From: Nautilia sp. PV-1
Lineage (GTDB): Bacteria; Campylobacterota; Campylobacteria; Campylobacterales; Nautiliaceae
Assembly: GCF_004006315.1 (NCBI RefSeq)
Contig: NZ_CP026530.1
Span: 1,044,501-1,108,500 of the forward strand
DNA: 64,000 bases
Reading direction: 5' to 3'
This document shows positions 19,200-28,641 of this stretch, one piece after another. Numbering within the stretch: the stretch's first letter is position 1; each line of letters begins with the position of its first letter. The translations under genes were made by a program, and so were the position numbers. Under the pieces are notes generated by a model, which saw only the letters and a program-made list of their open reading frames with translations, ran no database searches and was not told the DNA's origin.

Positions 19200-19732
19200 T
19201 CTTTTTGAGTATATTTACTCGCCGCTTTGTTTATTTCAGTAACGGCTTTAGCTATTTTTGGAAAAAGAGATTTCATACATTCAAGCTCTTCTTCTGTAAA
19301 ATTACTTAAAACATATTTTACAACTTCTTCTTTTCTTTCCGGTCTTCCGATTCCTATTCTTATTCTCCAATAATCGTTTCCTATATGCTGGTCTAAAGAT
19401 TTAAGTCCGTTATGTCCGCCGTGAGAACCGCCTCTTTTAAATTTAAGAGCTCCCGTTTTTAAATCTATATCGTCATGTATGACAATAACATCTTCATTAT
19501 CAATTTTATAATAATTTTTTACTAGTACCGCGCTTTCACCGCTTAAATTCATATATGTCATAGGTTTGAGTAGTAAAAAATCTGCAGATTTATAAAGTTC
19601 GCCTTTAAATGAAGAGTTTATTTTTCTGGCATTAAAATGCTCAATCAGATAATCAATACTTAAAAAACCGATGTTGTGACGGGTAAGTTTATATTTCTCT
19701 CCTGGATTTCCCAGACCGATAATGAGTTTCAT
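19193..19732 (-). CDS. pth: Peptidyl-tRNA hydrolase
   Basis: A 179-residue Pth. The motif GLGNPGEKYKLTRHNIGF carries the conserved N9 and catalytic H19; KPMTYMNLSG and IHDDIDLKTGALKFKRGG (with the catalytic Asp) follow. The enzyme recycles peptidyl-tRNAs released prematurely from ribosomes. It lies downstream of rplY across a short gap that contains a terminator. Confidence 0.96.
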   Translation of the reverse strand: MKLIIGLGNPGEKYKLTRHNIGFLSIDYLIEHFNARKINSSFKGELYKSADFLLLKPMTYMNLSGESAVLVKNYYKIDNEDVIVIHDDIDLKTGALKFKRGGSHGGHNGLKSLDQHIGNDYWRIRIGIGRPERKEEVVKYVLSNFTEEELECMKSLFPKIAKAVTEINKAASKYTQKEC

Positions 19733-19751
19733 ACAACCTCTTTATGTAGTA

Positions 19752-19780
19752 GTTAAAGAAAGAAACGGCAAAAGCCGTTT
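19752..19780 (-). terminator. Intrinsic terminator of rplY
   Basis: On the minus strand, AAACGGC-TTTT-GCCGTTT (19780-19763, 7-bp perfect stem, 4-base loop) is followed by CTTTCTTT. It lies immediately after rplY and before pth, so some readthrough or a separate pth promoter is needed. Confidence 0.7.
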
Positions 19781-19783
19781 AAA

Positions 19784-20320
19784 TTATTTAGCCTTAATTA
19801 CACCTACAACCGGAATTGAAGGGTTTAAGTAACATTCAACACCTTCAGGCATTTCAATGTCTCTGATAAGAATATTGTCACCCACATCAAGATTGCTGAT
19901 ATCTAATTCGAAGAAATCAGGCAGATTCTCAGGTGCGGCTTTAACTTTAATTCTTCTTCTGTGATAAATTAATACACCTTTGTTTTTAAGACCGATTGGC
20001 GTACCTTTAACTTTAATCGGAACATGGTAATATGATTTTACACCGTCTTGAGCCATTAATAGGTCAACATGTAAAATTTCGCCTGTTACAGGGTTTTTTT
20101 GATATTCCTGAACAACAACTTTTACTTCTTTATCCCCTACTTTTACAGGGAACACCAAATGTTCTTTGTTTCTTAAGTATTTAATGAAGTCACCTGTTTT
20201 GAATGCAGCATTTATGTTTTCCTGACCTTTACCATAAATGTTAGCAATCAGATAACCATCCCTTCTAAGCTTTTTAGTTTCAGCTTTTGAGGTACTCTCT
20301 CTGATAATTCCTTCAAGCAT
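19784..20320 (-). CDS. rplY: 50S ribosomal protein L25, general stress (CTC) form
   Basis: A 178-residue long-form L25: the 5S rRNA-binding domain ([29 protein letters not shown]) plus the C-terminal CTC beta domain ([41 protein letters not shown]...). The protein binds 5S rRNA in the central protuberance. It heads the pth-lptF/G-lysA-pheA-hisC-fliF run in the order found in Campylobacter. Confidence 0.95.
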   Translation of the reverse strand: MLEGIIRESTSKAETKKLRRDGYLIANIYGKGQENINAAFKTGDFIKYLRNKEHLVFPVKVGDKEVKVVVQEYQKNPVTGEILHVDLLMAQDGVKSYYHVPIKVKGTPIGLKNKGVLIYHRRRIKVKAAPENLPDFFELDISNLDVGDNILIRDIEMPEGVECYLNPSIPVVGVIKAK

Positions 20321-20373
20321 ATTTTCTCCTTAATTTTTTTAGAACTGAAATTATATCTAAATTTTTATATTTT

Positions 20374-21495
20374 TCAACCGTCTTTAAGTCCGATTTTTGA
20401 TTCTTCAATAACTTCCATACCGCTTTCAAGTTTTGCTTTTTTAAGTTTAAGTATAAAGTCGTCCCTGCTTGTCGCATAATCAAGCGCAACTTCTTCGCTG
20501 ACCCTTCCCTGTATAACAAGATCGACAAGATGCTGATCGAAACTTTGTGTTCCGTATGTTTTTTTACCTTCTTCTATTACGTCTTTTAATTCGTTATCTC
20601 TTTTTTGTAAAATCAAGTCTTTAATTCTAGGTGTTTTAATCAAAATTTCCATAGCAGCCGTTCTTTTTCCGTCTACAGTCGGTACAAGCCTTTGTGACAC
20701 GACACCTTCTAATACGGATGCCAGCACCATTCTTATCCTGTCCTGCTCTTCTACCGGAAACACCCCGATAATTCTGTTTATAGTTTCTTTTGCATCAAGA
20801 GTATGTAGGGTTGAGAACACCAAATGTCCGGTTTCTGCGGCATGAAGCGCTATTTCAATTGTTTCTCTGTCCCTCATCTCACCAACGAGAATAATATCCG
20901 GGTCTTCCCTTAAAGCCGCTCTAAGAGCTTTGCTGAAACTTAGTGTGTCTTCTCCTAGACTTCTTTGGTTGATTAAACATTTTTTGTCTTTATGCACGAA
21001 TTCTACCGGATCTTCAATCGTTATAATATGCTTAGATCTAGTTTCGTTTATTTCATTAATCATTGCAGCAAGAGTAGTAGATTTACCGCTTCCCGTAACC
21101 CCGGTAACAAGCACAAGCCCTCTTTCTGTTTGGGCAAATTTATGTAAAGCCGGAGGAAATTTCAGGCTCTCTATAGTTGGTATTTTACTAGGTATTACCC
21201 TGAATACAATAGAAGGACCGTCTATCTGGAAAAACGCATTTCCCCTGAATCTGTAATCTTCATTCAGTTTATAATTAAAATCTATTTCTTTGTTTTTTAC
21301 AAGCTCGTCAAACCTGCTTCTTAATATTATTTTTAACAGTTCAATAACATCTTCCCTTTTTAAAAACGGAGACTCCATTGTAACCAGTTTACCCTGAACC
21401 CTGGCTTTAATACCGTTCCCTGCCTTGACATGCAAGTCGCTTCCGTCATATTTAATTAAAGCGTGCAGGTATTTATTTAAATCTTCTCTTGTCAT
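20374..21495 (-). CDS. PilT/PilU-type twitching motility ATPase (paralogue 1)
   Basis: A 373-residue GspE-superfamily retraction ATPase: N-terminal PAS-like domain (ALIKYDGSDLHVKAGNGIKARVQGKL), Walker A GVTGSGKSTT, the Asp box IITIEDPVEFVH, Walker B EDPDIILVGEMRDRETIEIAL, and the His box TGHLVFSTLHT. It lacks the tetracysteine zinc motif of assembly ATPases, consistent with a PilT/PilU role. A second PilT lies at 53987-55054; the C-terminal extension here (DYATSRDDFILKLKKAKLESGMEVIEE) is more PilU-like. It would act at the cytoplasmic face of a type IV pilus. Confidence 0.9.
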   Translation of the reverse strand: MTREDLNKYLHALIKYDGSDLHVKAGNGIKARVQGKLVTMESPFLKREDVIELLKIILRSRFDELVKNKEIDFNYKLNEDYRFRGNAFFQIDGPSIVFRVIPSKIPTIESLKFPPALHKFAQTERGLVLVTGVTGSGKSTTLAAMINEINETRSKHIITIEDPVEFVHKDKKCLINQRSLGEDTLSFSKALRAALREDPDIILVGEMRDRETIEIALHAAETGHLVFSTLHTLDAKETINRIIGVFPVEEQDRIRMVLASVLEGVVSQRLVPTVDGKRTAAMEILIKTPRIKDLILQKRDNELKDVIEEGKKTYGTQSFDQHLVDLVIQGRVSEEVALDYATSRDDFILKLKKAKLESGMEVIEESKIGLKDG

Positions 21496-21497
21496 AT

Positions 21498-22451
21498 TTA
21501 TCCCTTAATAGAATTAAGCATATCCTCAAATGCTTTTTCAAATGCCTCCACCCCTTCTTCAAAAAGTTCCTGATACACTTTTTGCATATTGATTCCGGCC
21601 GGTGTCAAAAAGCTGAAAAAACCGTCAATATGTTTAGTCTGAAAATGAAAACTTTCTTCCAACTCTTTATCTTTTATAGCTTCTATTACATCCAAAGGCA
21701 ATGTCAAAACGCTGTGCGGAAGATACAGGTTTTCTACATAATAATCGGCAGGAAGATAATCTTGTTTAACTCCTGTAGATGCAAAAAGCGTTCTTATATT
21801 TGGCATTTTCATATTTTCTATCTGGTTATAGATTTTTATAGCGTTAAAAAATCCGACTCTGTCCTGTGCAAGATTTTTTTCTTTTAAAACCGGATTTAAT
21901 TTTCTGTCAAATCTGCTTACAAATACGGAAATAACGCCGTCAATCGTTCTTGGGCCTTTGCTGATAGCTTCAGCCGCCTGCATCGCCTGATTTGGAGAAA
22001 ACACTAAAGTCGCATTGATATTTATTCCCTTTTTGGCCAGCTCTTCCATGGCTTTAACTCCGGCTTCGTTGGCAGGAATTTTTATCATTACGTTATCTCT
22101 TTGTATTTTATCAATCAGTCTTAACGCCTCGTCTATTGTACCTTTTGTGTCGTTAATAAGCCTGGGATCTACTTCGATACTGGCATAACCGTCATTTCCT
22201 TCATCATATAACGGTTCTAATATATCACATGCTTTTTGAATGTCCTTTACGGCGATTTCTTCATATATCTCTTTGCTTGATTTTCCTTTGAGTCTTTCAA
22301 AATCTTCTTTATAAATATCTTTTTTCAGCGCATTTGCAAATATCGCCGGATTGCTGGTCAGTCCGTTTACCAGCCCGCTATTAACCCACTCTTTAAATGT
22401 GGTATCCAAAAACTCCCTGTCAAGATAATCAACCCAAATACTTGTACTCAT
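21498..22451 (-). CDS. tal: Transaldolase
   Basis: A 317-residue transaldolase of the pentose phosphate pathway (sedoheptulose 7-phosphate + glyceraldehyde 3-phosphate to erythrose 4-phosphate + fructose 6-phosphate). Visible are SIWVDYLDREFLDTTFKEWV...GLTSNPAIFANAL at the N terminus, the Schiff-base lysine in NVMIKIPANEAGVKAM, and INATLVFSPNQA. It ends 2 bases before the PilT-like gene start and was probably transcribed from the 22452-22527 gap. Confidence 0.94.
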   Translation of the reverse strand: MSTSIWVDYLDREFLDTTFKEWVNSGLVNGLTSNPAIFANALKKDIYKEDFERLKGKSSKEIYEEIAVKDIQKACDILEPLYDEGNDGYASIEVDPRLINDTKGTIDEALRLIDKIQRDNVMIKIPANEAGVKAMEELAKKGININATLVFSPNQAMQAAEAISKGPRTIDGVISVFVSRFDRKLNPVLKEKNLAQDRVGFFNAIKIYNQIENMKMPNIRTLFASTGVKQDYLPADYYVENLYLPHSVLTLPLDVIEAIKDKELEESFHFQTKHIDGFFSFLTPAGINMQKVYQELFEEGVEAFEKAFEDMLNSIKG

Positions 22452-22527
22452 TTCTGCTCCTTGTTTTTTAATTTCCCGCCCTTTTTCTTCCTATTAATAT
22501 TTTTATAATTTTACTTAAATTATCCAA

Positions 22528-23148
22528 TTAAATGAACTCTAATATTTTTGTAAGATCTTTTTCCTCAATAACAATATTAGCCTCTTTTTTCAACACTTCT
22601 TTTGCACAGAAGGCCACTCTGGTTTTAGCATGTTTAAACATACTAAGATCGTTTGCCCCGTCACCTGCCACCATAGTCTGATCTTCGTTAACTCCCAATA
22701 TGTTCTGAATTCTCTGTAACATATCACCTTTTGAGTGGCTAAACATCATTTCTCCTCCGACCAGTCCGGTAAGTACACCGTCTTTTGCATGCAAAACATT
22801 GCTGAAGTCCGCATCAAGTCCTATCAAATCTTTAACATATGAAGTAGCATTTCTGAAACCTCCGCTAAAACACACAACCGTAACATTTCTTTTTTTAAGT
22901 TCTTTTACTATTTCTTTAGCTCCCGGCATCAAAGGTAAAGAGTGACAAATATCGTTTACCTTTTTTTCTTCAAGCCCTTCAAGGAGTTTTACTCTCATAA
23001 TTAAACTTTCAAAAAAGTCCAATTCTCCCCTCATTGCCATTTCGGTAATTGAAGCCACTTTTTCTTTAAGTCCCAGTGGTTCGGCTAAAAAGTCTATCGT
23101 TTCTCCGTCCATTAACGTCGAATCAAAATCAAATACCGCCAGTTTCAT
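22528..23148 (-). CDS. serB: Phosphoserine phosphatase
   Basis: A 206-residue HAD phosphatase. Motif I FDFDSTLMDGETIDFLA (D7, D9), the CFSGGF motif II region, and motif III/IV GDGANDLSMFKHAKTRVAFCAK match SerB, which makes serine in the last step from 3-phosphoserine. The short form has no N-terminal ACT domain. Upstream (23157-23178) is an 11-base tandem repeat just before the ribosome-binding site. Confidence 0.93.
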   Translation of the reverse strand: MKLAVFDFDSTLMDGETIDFLAEPLGLKEKVASITEMAMRGELDFFESLIMRVKLLEGLEEKKVNDICHSLPLMPGAKEIVKELKKRNVTVVCFSGGFRNATSYVKDLIGLDADFSNVLHAKDGVLTGLVGGEMMFSHSKGDMLQRIQNILGVNEDQTMVAGDGANDLSMFKHAKTRVAFCAKEVLKKEANIVIEEKDLTKILEFI

Positions 23149-23156
23149 ATTAATTC

Positions 23157-23178
23157 CTTATTAAGTACTTATTAAGTA
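23157..23178. repeat. Tandem 11-base direct repeat upstream of serB
   Basis: CTTATTAAGTA occurs twice head to tail in the serB-tatA divergent region. Confidence 0.6.
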
Positions 23179-23219
23179 TTCGTTAATTAAATTAAAATAT
23201 AATAAAATTTTATCAAACT

Positions 23220-23250
23220 TTGACACCTATTCATAAATTTATGCTAAAAT
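23220..23250 (+). promoter_or_regulatory. Putative tatAC promoter
   Basis: TTGACA (23220-23225) and TAAAAT (23245-23250) are 19 bases apart, slightly long spacing, 20 bases before the tatA ATG at 23270. Confidence 0.5.
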
Positions 23251-23269
23251 TCTCTAAAAAAGGACTAAC

Positions 23270-23497
23270 ATGGGTGTAAGTACTTGGCAAGTAATCGTAA
23301 TTTTATTGGTAGTATTACTATTATTCGGAGGGAAAAAAATTCCGGAACTCGCAAGCGGTTTAGGTAAAGGTATCAAAAACTTCAAAGATGCTGTAAAAGA
23401 AGGTGAAGAAGAGGTAGACGTTAAAAAAACTGAAAAAATCGAAGAAAAAACTGCTAACACAACTGAATCTCAAAAAGAAAAAGAAGTAAATGCTTGA
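23270..23497 (+). CDS. tatA: Sec-independent protein translocase subunit TatA
   Basis: A 75-residue protein with one N-terminal membrane helix ([19 protein letters not shown]), the hinge [21 protein letters not shown] amphipathic helix, and a charged tail, diagnostic for TatA/E. It forms the size-adjusting channel for folded proteins with twin-arginine signals. It overlaps tatC by 8 bases. No tatB is seen next to it. Confidence 0.95.
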   Translation: MGVSTWQVIVILLVVLLLFGGKKIPELASGLGKGIKNFKDAVKEGEEEVDVKKTEKIEEKTANTTESQKEKEVNA

Positions 23498-24215
23498 GGA
23501 AATCAAACCTCACATAGCCGAGCTGAGATCTCGGCTTGTTAAAATAACAATCAGTTTTTTTGTTATTTTTATAATTGCTTTCATTTATTGGAAGCAGATA
23601 TTTTTGTGGATAGCTCATCCTGCTTTTGCCGTTATTAAAACAAAAGCGGATTCTGAAATGATCTTTACTAATATCGTGGAGCCTTTTACAACCGCGATTA
23701 AAGTTTCATTATATACAGCTTTTTTTATTACCCTGCCGGTAATACTGTATCATACATGGCGATTTGTCGCTCCGGGACTTTATGATAACGAAAAAAAACT
23801 AATAATTCCGTTTGTAGTATTTGGAACTATTATGTTTGTTGTAGGTGCAGCGTTTGCTTATTACGTTGTTTTCCCTATAGGATTTAAAGTGTTAATAAAC
23901 TTCGGAGGAAAAGATTTTGTCGCTATGCTTAAAATCAGCGAATATGTCAGCGTAGCGCTTAAAATTATGATTGGTTTCGGTATAGCATTCGAACTGCCGG
24001 TTATTACTTACTTCCTGGCTAAGCTTGGTTTAGTAACCGATCAGACTTTAAAAGAGTTCTCAAGATATGCCGTTGTTATAATATTTATAGTTGCAGCAGT
24101 ATTAACACCTCCTGATTTATTCAGTCAGCTGGCAATGGCAACACCGCTGTTATTTTTATACGGACTATCAATTTTAATTGCTAAAGCGGTAAATCCGGCG
24201 AAAGAAAACTCATAA
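23490..24215 (+). CDS. tatC: Sec-independent protein translocase subunit TatC
   Basis: A 241-residue polytopic protein with six membrane helices. The start [18 protein letters not shown] carries the conserved signal-peptide-binding region, and [19 protein letters not shown] is the family signature. TatC recognises twin-arginine signal peptides. Its last 35 bases overlap the convergent minus-strand gene at 24181. Confidence 0.96.
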   Translation: MLEEIKPHIAELRSRLVKITISFFVIFIIAFIYWKQIFLWIAHPAFAVIKTKADSEMIFTNIVEPFTTAIKVSLYTAFFITLPVILYHTWRFVAPGLYDNEKKLIIPFVVFGTIMFVVGAAFAYYVVFPIGFKVLINFGGKDFVAMLKISEYVSVALKIMIGFGIAFELPVITYFLAKLGLVTDQTLKEFSRYAVVIIFIVAAVLTPPDLFSQLAMATPLLFLYGLSILIAKAVNPAKENS

Positions 24216-24930
24216 TTTTACTTCCGGATTTTCTTTTTCCTATCATTTTAAATCTTTCTTCTGCATAATCAATAAATTCTTTTGCTATAAGTTTATTTTT
24301 TGAATATTTAGTAATTACCGCATAAACATAGTCTTTATTATAAAAATCACTGTTAATTACGTTTGCTTTTATTTTTTTATTTTTGTTCCAAAAACCAGTA
24401 CCTATCCAATCGATACATACATCCACTTTACCATGTAATAATGCTTTTTTACACTGAGTGGAATTTTGATAAAAATATTTTTTATTAAATAGTTTAACTT
24501 CCAGATAAAACCTTTTACCCTTAGATTTTTTTAATACATTCATAAAAATATTGTAAATTCTGTTAGAAACAAATCCTATTGAGAGCTGCCGTTTTTTTAT
24601 ATTTAAAGTAGTTATTTTACTCTCAAGGGAAAGTATTGCAAGTTTTTTAATACCTATTTTCTTATAATATATATCAAAAAGCTCCGGATGTTTATATACG
24701 TAATTAATATTGTCTGTAATAAACAAATCAGCTTTTTTTTGAGTTTCAAGTTTCTTTATTAATACATTTAATGGAGCTTTCAATATTTTAATCCTGTAAG
24801 AAGGATAATATTTCTGATACCCTACTTTTAACTCTTCTATAGGTCTGTCACAATTTAAATTCGTATAAATCCATAAAGTATTATATGCATAGACGCTTAC
24901 AAAAAATAACAAAAGCACTGTTTTTTTCAT
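24181..24930 (-). CDS. Orphan periplasmic solute-binding protein (ModA-like fold suspected)
   Basis: The chosen start (ATG at 24930) gives 249 residues with a signal peptide MKKTVLLLFFVSVYAYN; an upstream in-frame start at 24978 would bury it. The body shows the pattern of a type II periplasmic binding protein: KKADLFITDNINYVYKH resembles the ADVFISA segment of ModA, and the C-terminal DYVYAVITKYSKNKLIAKEFIDYA resembles the late ModA helix. The match is weak, and a PhnD-type protein is an alternative. No permease or ATPase is nearby. Two mature Cys (in NCDRP and QCKKALL/VCIDW) could form a disulfide. Confidence 0.55.
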   Translation of the reverse strand: MKKTVLLLFFVSVYAYNTLWIYTNLNCDRPIEELKVGYQKYYPSYRIKILKAPLNVLIKKLETQKKADLFITDNINYVYKHPELFDIYYKKIGIKKLAILSLESKITTLNIKKRQLSIGFVSNRIYNIFMNVLKKSKGKRFYLEVKLFNKKYFYQNSTQCKKALLHGKVDVCIDWIGTGFWNKNKKIKANVINSDFYNKDYVYAVITKYSKNKLIAKEFIDYAEERFKMIGKRKSGSKIMSFLSPDLPL

Positions 24931-25000
24931 TACACCCCACCCCGTATAAGTATTACAAACAGAATTATAACAAAACATAATAAAAAGTTTGTTTAAAATT

Positions 25001-25021
25001 ATTTAGTCCACTTGACTAAAT
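25001..25021. promoter_or_regulatory. Palindromic candidate operator over the DUF505-like gene promoter
   Basis: ATTTAGTC (25001-25008) and GACTAAAT (25014-25021) form a perfect 8-bp inverted repeat with a 5-base spacer, covering the -35 element TTGACT. A further half-site TTAGT (25027-25031) pairs with ACTAA (25015-25019). This is the arrangement of a repressor operator; the regulator is unknown. Confidence 0.6.
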
Positions 25022-25040
25022 TTAAATTAGTTTGTATAAT
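25012..25040 (+). promoter_or_regulatory. Strong sigma-70 promoter of the DUF505-like gene
   Basis: TTGACT (25012-25017), 17-base spacer, TATAAT (25035-25040). Transcription would start near 25047, which rules out the longer in-frame start at 25012. Confidence 0.8.
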
Positions 25041-25068
25041 TTCAAAAATTAATAACAGGAGGCGCAAT

Positions 25069-26913
25069 ATGATTATAAAAAATCATTCAATAAATATAAT
25101 ACTGGACTTATTAAACAGTAAAAGCAAAACTTTAGATGTTAAAAATCTAAACAATGAAGCAATAGAAGAGTTAAATTTAAGCGGAATAGTGAGATTCCCT
25201 ACACCTGCACAAATTGAACTAACTTATTCTGGTAACATTATAGCAAACGTTCTAAACAGCGTTAAGGACAATATACAAATAGACAATGATGCAAAATGGG
25301 TAAGCAGTGAAATAATCGCTATGATTGATGCTGCAGTAAAAAACAACAACAAAACTACATCAATTTCAAACAGCGAACTTGAAAAAAGAGGTTTTGCCCA
25401 AAACGGCGAACTAACTAAAGAAGCTCTTGATTTATATGAAGCATATAAAATCACAAATCCTGAACTTGTAATTGACGCTAAGTTAGCTGAATATATAAGA
25501 AAATCACCTATGGGTCCGACTGATGCCCATTATTTACCTGTAGAAGGTAATAAAAAAGATCTTCTTGAAGCTATGAGACTAATAGCTTATTCAATTCCGG
25601 TCGGAGAATATTTTACATTTACTGAACTTGGACAGGCAGTAAAAGAAACATTAACTTACGGAGGCTGGGCAGCCGAAGGAAGCGTACTTGATATTTCAAT
25701 TTTAGAAGATATTGCAAAAGTAGCCGACGGAGAAGAAATCGACATCGATTCACTTGCAAACCTTGAAGCTTTAGGTTATGTTTCCGACGTAGATCAGCTT
25801 ACAAAAGCCGGAGAAAAAGCTCTTGAAGTTTACAGAATCTATAAAGACCAAACTGAAAAACCTTTAAAAACATTTGCAATTTCAGAAGAAGAAATTGAAA
25901 CACTTAAAACAATAAAATACATATGGGAAGAAAAAACAACTCAAAACCCTGAAGAAACACCTACATTCGATGAAATTAAAGCGGAACTTATCGACAGAAA
26001 AGTAAAAGAATACAAAAAACTTATCGAAAAATACGGAAAAAAACTTGACGAAATGCCTAAGAAAAAACAGGAAATCGCTAAAAAATTCCAAGATTTGAGT
26101 GATAAGAAAAAATGGTTTGACGATAACTTTGATTTAAGAGAATATTTATATTCACTTGAAGCGTTTAATCTTATTACAGAAGGTATTGACGAAAAAGGCA
26201 AAGCTGTTTATTTCGTAACTGAAAACGGTGAAAAAGTTTTACAAGACCAAAATTTTGATGAAAGAGCAATTCACAGCTGGTCAGTTAAAACACTTGCAAT
26301 CTCTAATAAAATTTTCAGTGCTCCTAATAGAGAATGGGTTGAAGAAGCAAGACGAGAAAGAATTCTTGGAACATATGAACCGAGCAAATCCGGTCTTTTA
26401 TATGAAGAACTTGCAACACATGAAAAAATGCCGTTCATGACAAGATATGAAATGGATATCTTTAAAATAATTCCGGATGCCGGAATAGCGTGTGAAAATA
26501 TTCTTGAAGGTAAAAACGAAGACGAAAAAAGAAAAATATTAGAAGCAATCGATAAGCTTGAAGCAAAAGGCTTTATTGAAGTTATGCCTGACGGTCATAT
26601 TATTGAAACTGAATACGGAAAATTAATGGACGATGCAATGAGCGGAGTGCCTGAAGGATTCGGAGCACCGATTAACCCGACTATATACAGAGTAGTAAAA
26701 GCAATTGCCGATACAGGCAGCATGTATGTAAAAGAACAAAAAATCAGAATATTGCCTGAAAATATTAAAAAAGCGGTAAAAGCTTCCGGTCTTAGCAAAG
26801 AAACTTTCGACAAAGCTTATATCGCGGCTAGAGAAGCTAAATATCTAGGAAGAAACAGCGTAAACGAAGCGGGAATAAAAATGCTAAAAGCGGTAGAGGT
26901 TCTTAACTCTTAA
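25069..26913 (+). CDS. DUF505-like protein with repeated winged-helix units
   Basis: A 614-residue protein. The ATG at 25069 is chosen because a full AGGAGG site (25057-25062) lies 6 bases before it and the promoter TATAAT ends at 25040. There is no signal peptide or membrane segment. Several segments share a winged-helix wing pattern ([80 protein letters not shown]), and a lysine-rich coiled coil (about residues 305-345) lies in the middle. The pattern agrees with my memory of DUF505 proteins, known mainly from thermophilic bacteria and archaea, with no assigned function; this family call is recall, not a search. It stands alone with its own promoter, candidate operator and terminator, and is probably strongly and conditionally expressed. 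Confidence 0.6.
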   Translation: MIIKNHSINIILDLLNSKSKTLDVKNLNNEAIEELNLSGIVRFPTPAQIELTYSGNIIANVLNSVKDNIQIDNDAKWVSSEIIAMIDAAVKNNNKTTSISNSELEKRGFAQNGELTKEALDLYEAYKITNPELVIDAKLAEYIRKSPMGPTDAHYLPVEGNKKDLLEAMRLIAYSIPVGEYFTFTELGQAVKETLTYGGWAAEGSVLDISILEDIAKVADGEEIDIDSLANLEALGYVSDVDQLTKAGEKALEVYRIYKDQTEKPLKTFAISEEEIETLKTIKYIWEEKTTQNPEETPTFDEIKAELIDRKVKEYKKLIEKYGKKLDEMPKKKQEIAKKFQDLSDKKKWFDDNFDLREYLYSLEAFNLITEGIDEKGKAVYFVTENGEKVLQDQNFDERAIHSWSVKTLAISNKIFSAPNREWVEEARRERILGTYEPSKSGLLYEELATHEKMPFMTRYEMDIFKIIPDAGIACENILEGKNEDEKRKILEAIDKLEAKGFIEVMPDGHIIETEYGKLMDDAMSGVPEGFGAPINPTIYRVVKAIADTGSMYVKEQKIRILPENIKKAVKASGLSKETFDKAYIAAREAKYLGRNSVNEAGIKMLKAVEVLNS

Positions 26914-26921
26914 CCGCTTTT
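26886..26921. terminator. Bidirectional terminator between DUF505-like and CBS-GGDEF genes
   Basis: AAAAGCGGT (26886-26894) pairs with ACCGCTTTT (26913-26921), T-rich on one side and A-rich on the other. It is embedded in the overlapping 3' ends of the convergent genes. Confidence 0.75.
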
Positions 26922-27748
26922 TTATTTTCGTACATTCTTTTATCGGCAATTTTTAAAACTTTTTCTAAATCTTCACTGTCTGTTGGTCTGTGAGCAAATC
27001 CCAAACTACATTCTAGTTTTATATTATTTTTAATGCTTGCATTGTGTATTTTGTTAACAATTCTTTTAGCGACTTTGGATAAAACATTCGAATCTGCAAA
27101 AATCATTATTACAAATTCGTCACCTCCGAATCTAAACGCATAATCAATATCTCTTATAGACTGCTTGATTACATTTGCTACTTTTTTAATCACCTCGTCT
27201 CCAAATAAATGTCCGTAAGTATCGTTAATTCTTTTAAAATTATCTAAATCTAAAAAGATAATTCCTATTTCCATATCTTCCGATTTATACCTGTCTATAA
27301 TAAATTCAAAAAACCTCTTATTATATAATCCCGTCATTTCGTCTTTTAAAGCCATTTCAGTAAGATATGACGCAAAATCATAAAAATTAATTATTTTCTT
27401 AAAATATACGTCTTCGTCAATAACAATCAAATGATGTATTTTATAACTTCTCATAAGTCTGTAAGCCTCAAACACAGTTTCCTCTTCAGACACCGTTATC
27501 AGACTTTTTGGACATCTTTCAATATAATCGCTTAGAGGAATATTGTCAAAATGGGCCACCAAAGCGTCAATAATATCACTTGACGTCAATATATAATACG
27601 GTTTTTTTTCTTTTGTAATAACTAATACGTCTGTTTTGTTTTTTGTAAAAATTTTAGAAACATCATTAATAGTGCTGTTTTTTATATCCTTAAACTCCAT
27701 TATGTTTATATCACTGTTATGATGGCATTCAATATTTTTTATTTTCAC
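26903..27748 (-). CDS. CBS-domain diguanylate cyclase
   Basis: A 281-residue cytoplasmic protein: a CBS domain pair at about 18-130 ([52 protein letters not shown]), then a GGDEF domain (135-281). The catalytic motif is intact (RFGGDEF, GGDEF at 208-212) and an inhibitory I-site RDID (199-202) sits 5 residues before it, so it should make c-di-GMP with product feedback. The CBS pair probably binds an adenine nucleotide. It overlaps the CDF transporter gene by 4 bases. Confidence 0.92.
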   Translation of the reverse strand: MKIKNIECHHNSDINIMEFKDIKNSTINDVSKIFTKNKTDVLVITKEKKPYYILTSSDIIDALVAHFDNIPLSDYIERCPKSLITVSEEETVFEAYRLMRSYKIHHLIVIDEDVYFKKIINFYDFASYLTEMALKDEMTGLYNKRFFEFIIDRYKSEDMEIGIIFLDLDNFKRINDTYGHLFGDEVIKKVANVIKQSIRDIDYAFRFGGDEFVIMIFADSNVLSKVAKRIVNKIHNASIKNNIKLECSLGFAHRPTDSEDLEKVLKIADKRMYENKKAVKS

Positions 27749-28641
27749 TCACACTCCTCAAGAAGTTTATTAATATGCGAATCGTCATACGGATCTGCAT
27801 GAATGTTAATAATCCATTTTTTATCCGGATCGATTTTTCTTATTTTTTCCTCAACATTTTCTATAATTGTATGGGCAAGTTTCAATTTCATATCCGGTGT
27901 CAGAACTAAATGCACGTCTACAAAATTTCTATGCCCTGCTTTTCTAGTTCTTAAACAGTGGTAATCAAGTACTAAAGGCTCTTTTTTGATAATTTCCTTT
28001 ATTTTTTCTACAGTTTCAAAATCCAGTGACACATCAAGAAGTATTTCAAAACCTTCTTTTACAATTTCACTTGCTTCTTTTATAATATAAATTCCTATTA
28101 AAATGGACAAAATAAAGTCAATGTAATACCAGCCTGTAAGTTTAACAATCAAAAGTGACACTAAAACCGCACCGTTGGTAATTAAATCCGTTTTATAATG
28201 CAAAAGATCGGATTTTATAACTAAATGGTTAGTTTTTTTTACTACGTAAGCCAAAAAACTGACCAAAGCTAAAGTAACAATCATTGAAAACACCATTACA
28301 TAAATAGAATAGTCAATTTTCACTATAGGCTCATGATCTATTATTTTTCTGATACCCTCATATATAATGTATAATCCGCTCGCACTGATAAACAGCCCTT
28401 CAAAAAGCGCCGCCAAACCTTCTATTTTACCTTTTCCGTAATTAAACCTGCTGTTTGGTTTGCTCTCACTTACTCTGACTGCAATATTATTAAATATACT
28501 GATAACCATATCAAGAAGAGAATCAATCGCACTGGCAATTACAGCAACGCTTCCTGTCATTACTCCAACTATAACCTTAGACACCGCTAAAATAAAAGCA
28601 CTTGCTGTTGCAACGGTAGTAGCTAAACGGGGTAAACTCAT
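27745..28641 (-). CDS. Cation diffusion facilitator (CDF) metal/proton antiporter
   Basis: A 298-residue membrane protein with six helices and a C-terminal cytoplasmic metal-sensing domain (VLDYHCLRTRKAGHRNFVDVHLVL). The transport-site motifs are visible as SAIDSLLDMV (DxxxD) and LLHYKTDLITNGAV (HxxxD), typical of the FieF/ZitB group exporting Zn2+, Fe2+ or related ions. Coupled to truD upstream and the GGDEF gene downstream by 4-base overlaps. The exact metal cannot be read from the sequence. Confidence 0.92.
   Translation of the reverse strand: MSLPRLATTVATASAFILAVSKVIVGVMTGSVAVIASAIDSLLDMVISIFNNIAVRVSESKPNSRFNYGKGKIEGLAALFEGLFISASGLYIIYEGIRKIIDHEPIVKIDYSIYVMVFSMIVTLALVSFLAYVVKKTNHLVIKSDLLHYKTDLITNGAVLVSLLIVKLTGWYYIDFILSILIGIYIIKEASEIVKEGFEILLDVSLDFETVEKIKEIIKKEPLVLDYHCLRTRKAGHRNFVDVHLVLTPDMKLKLAHTIIENVEEKIRKIDPDKKWIINIHADPYDDSHINKLLEECE

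Noticed and set aside
25012-25068. Longer start for the DUF505-like gene
   Set aside because: It would begin within the -35 element and lie upstream of the predicted transcription start; AGGAGG marks the ATG at 25069.
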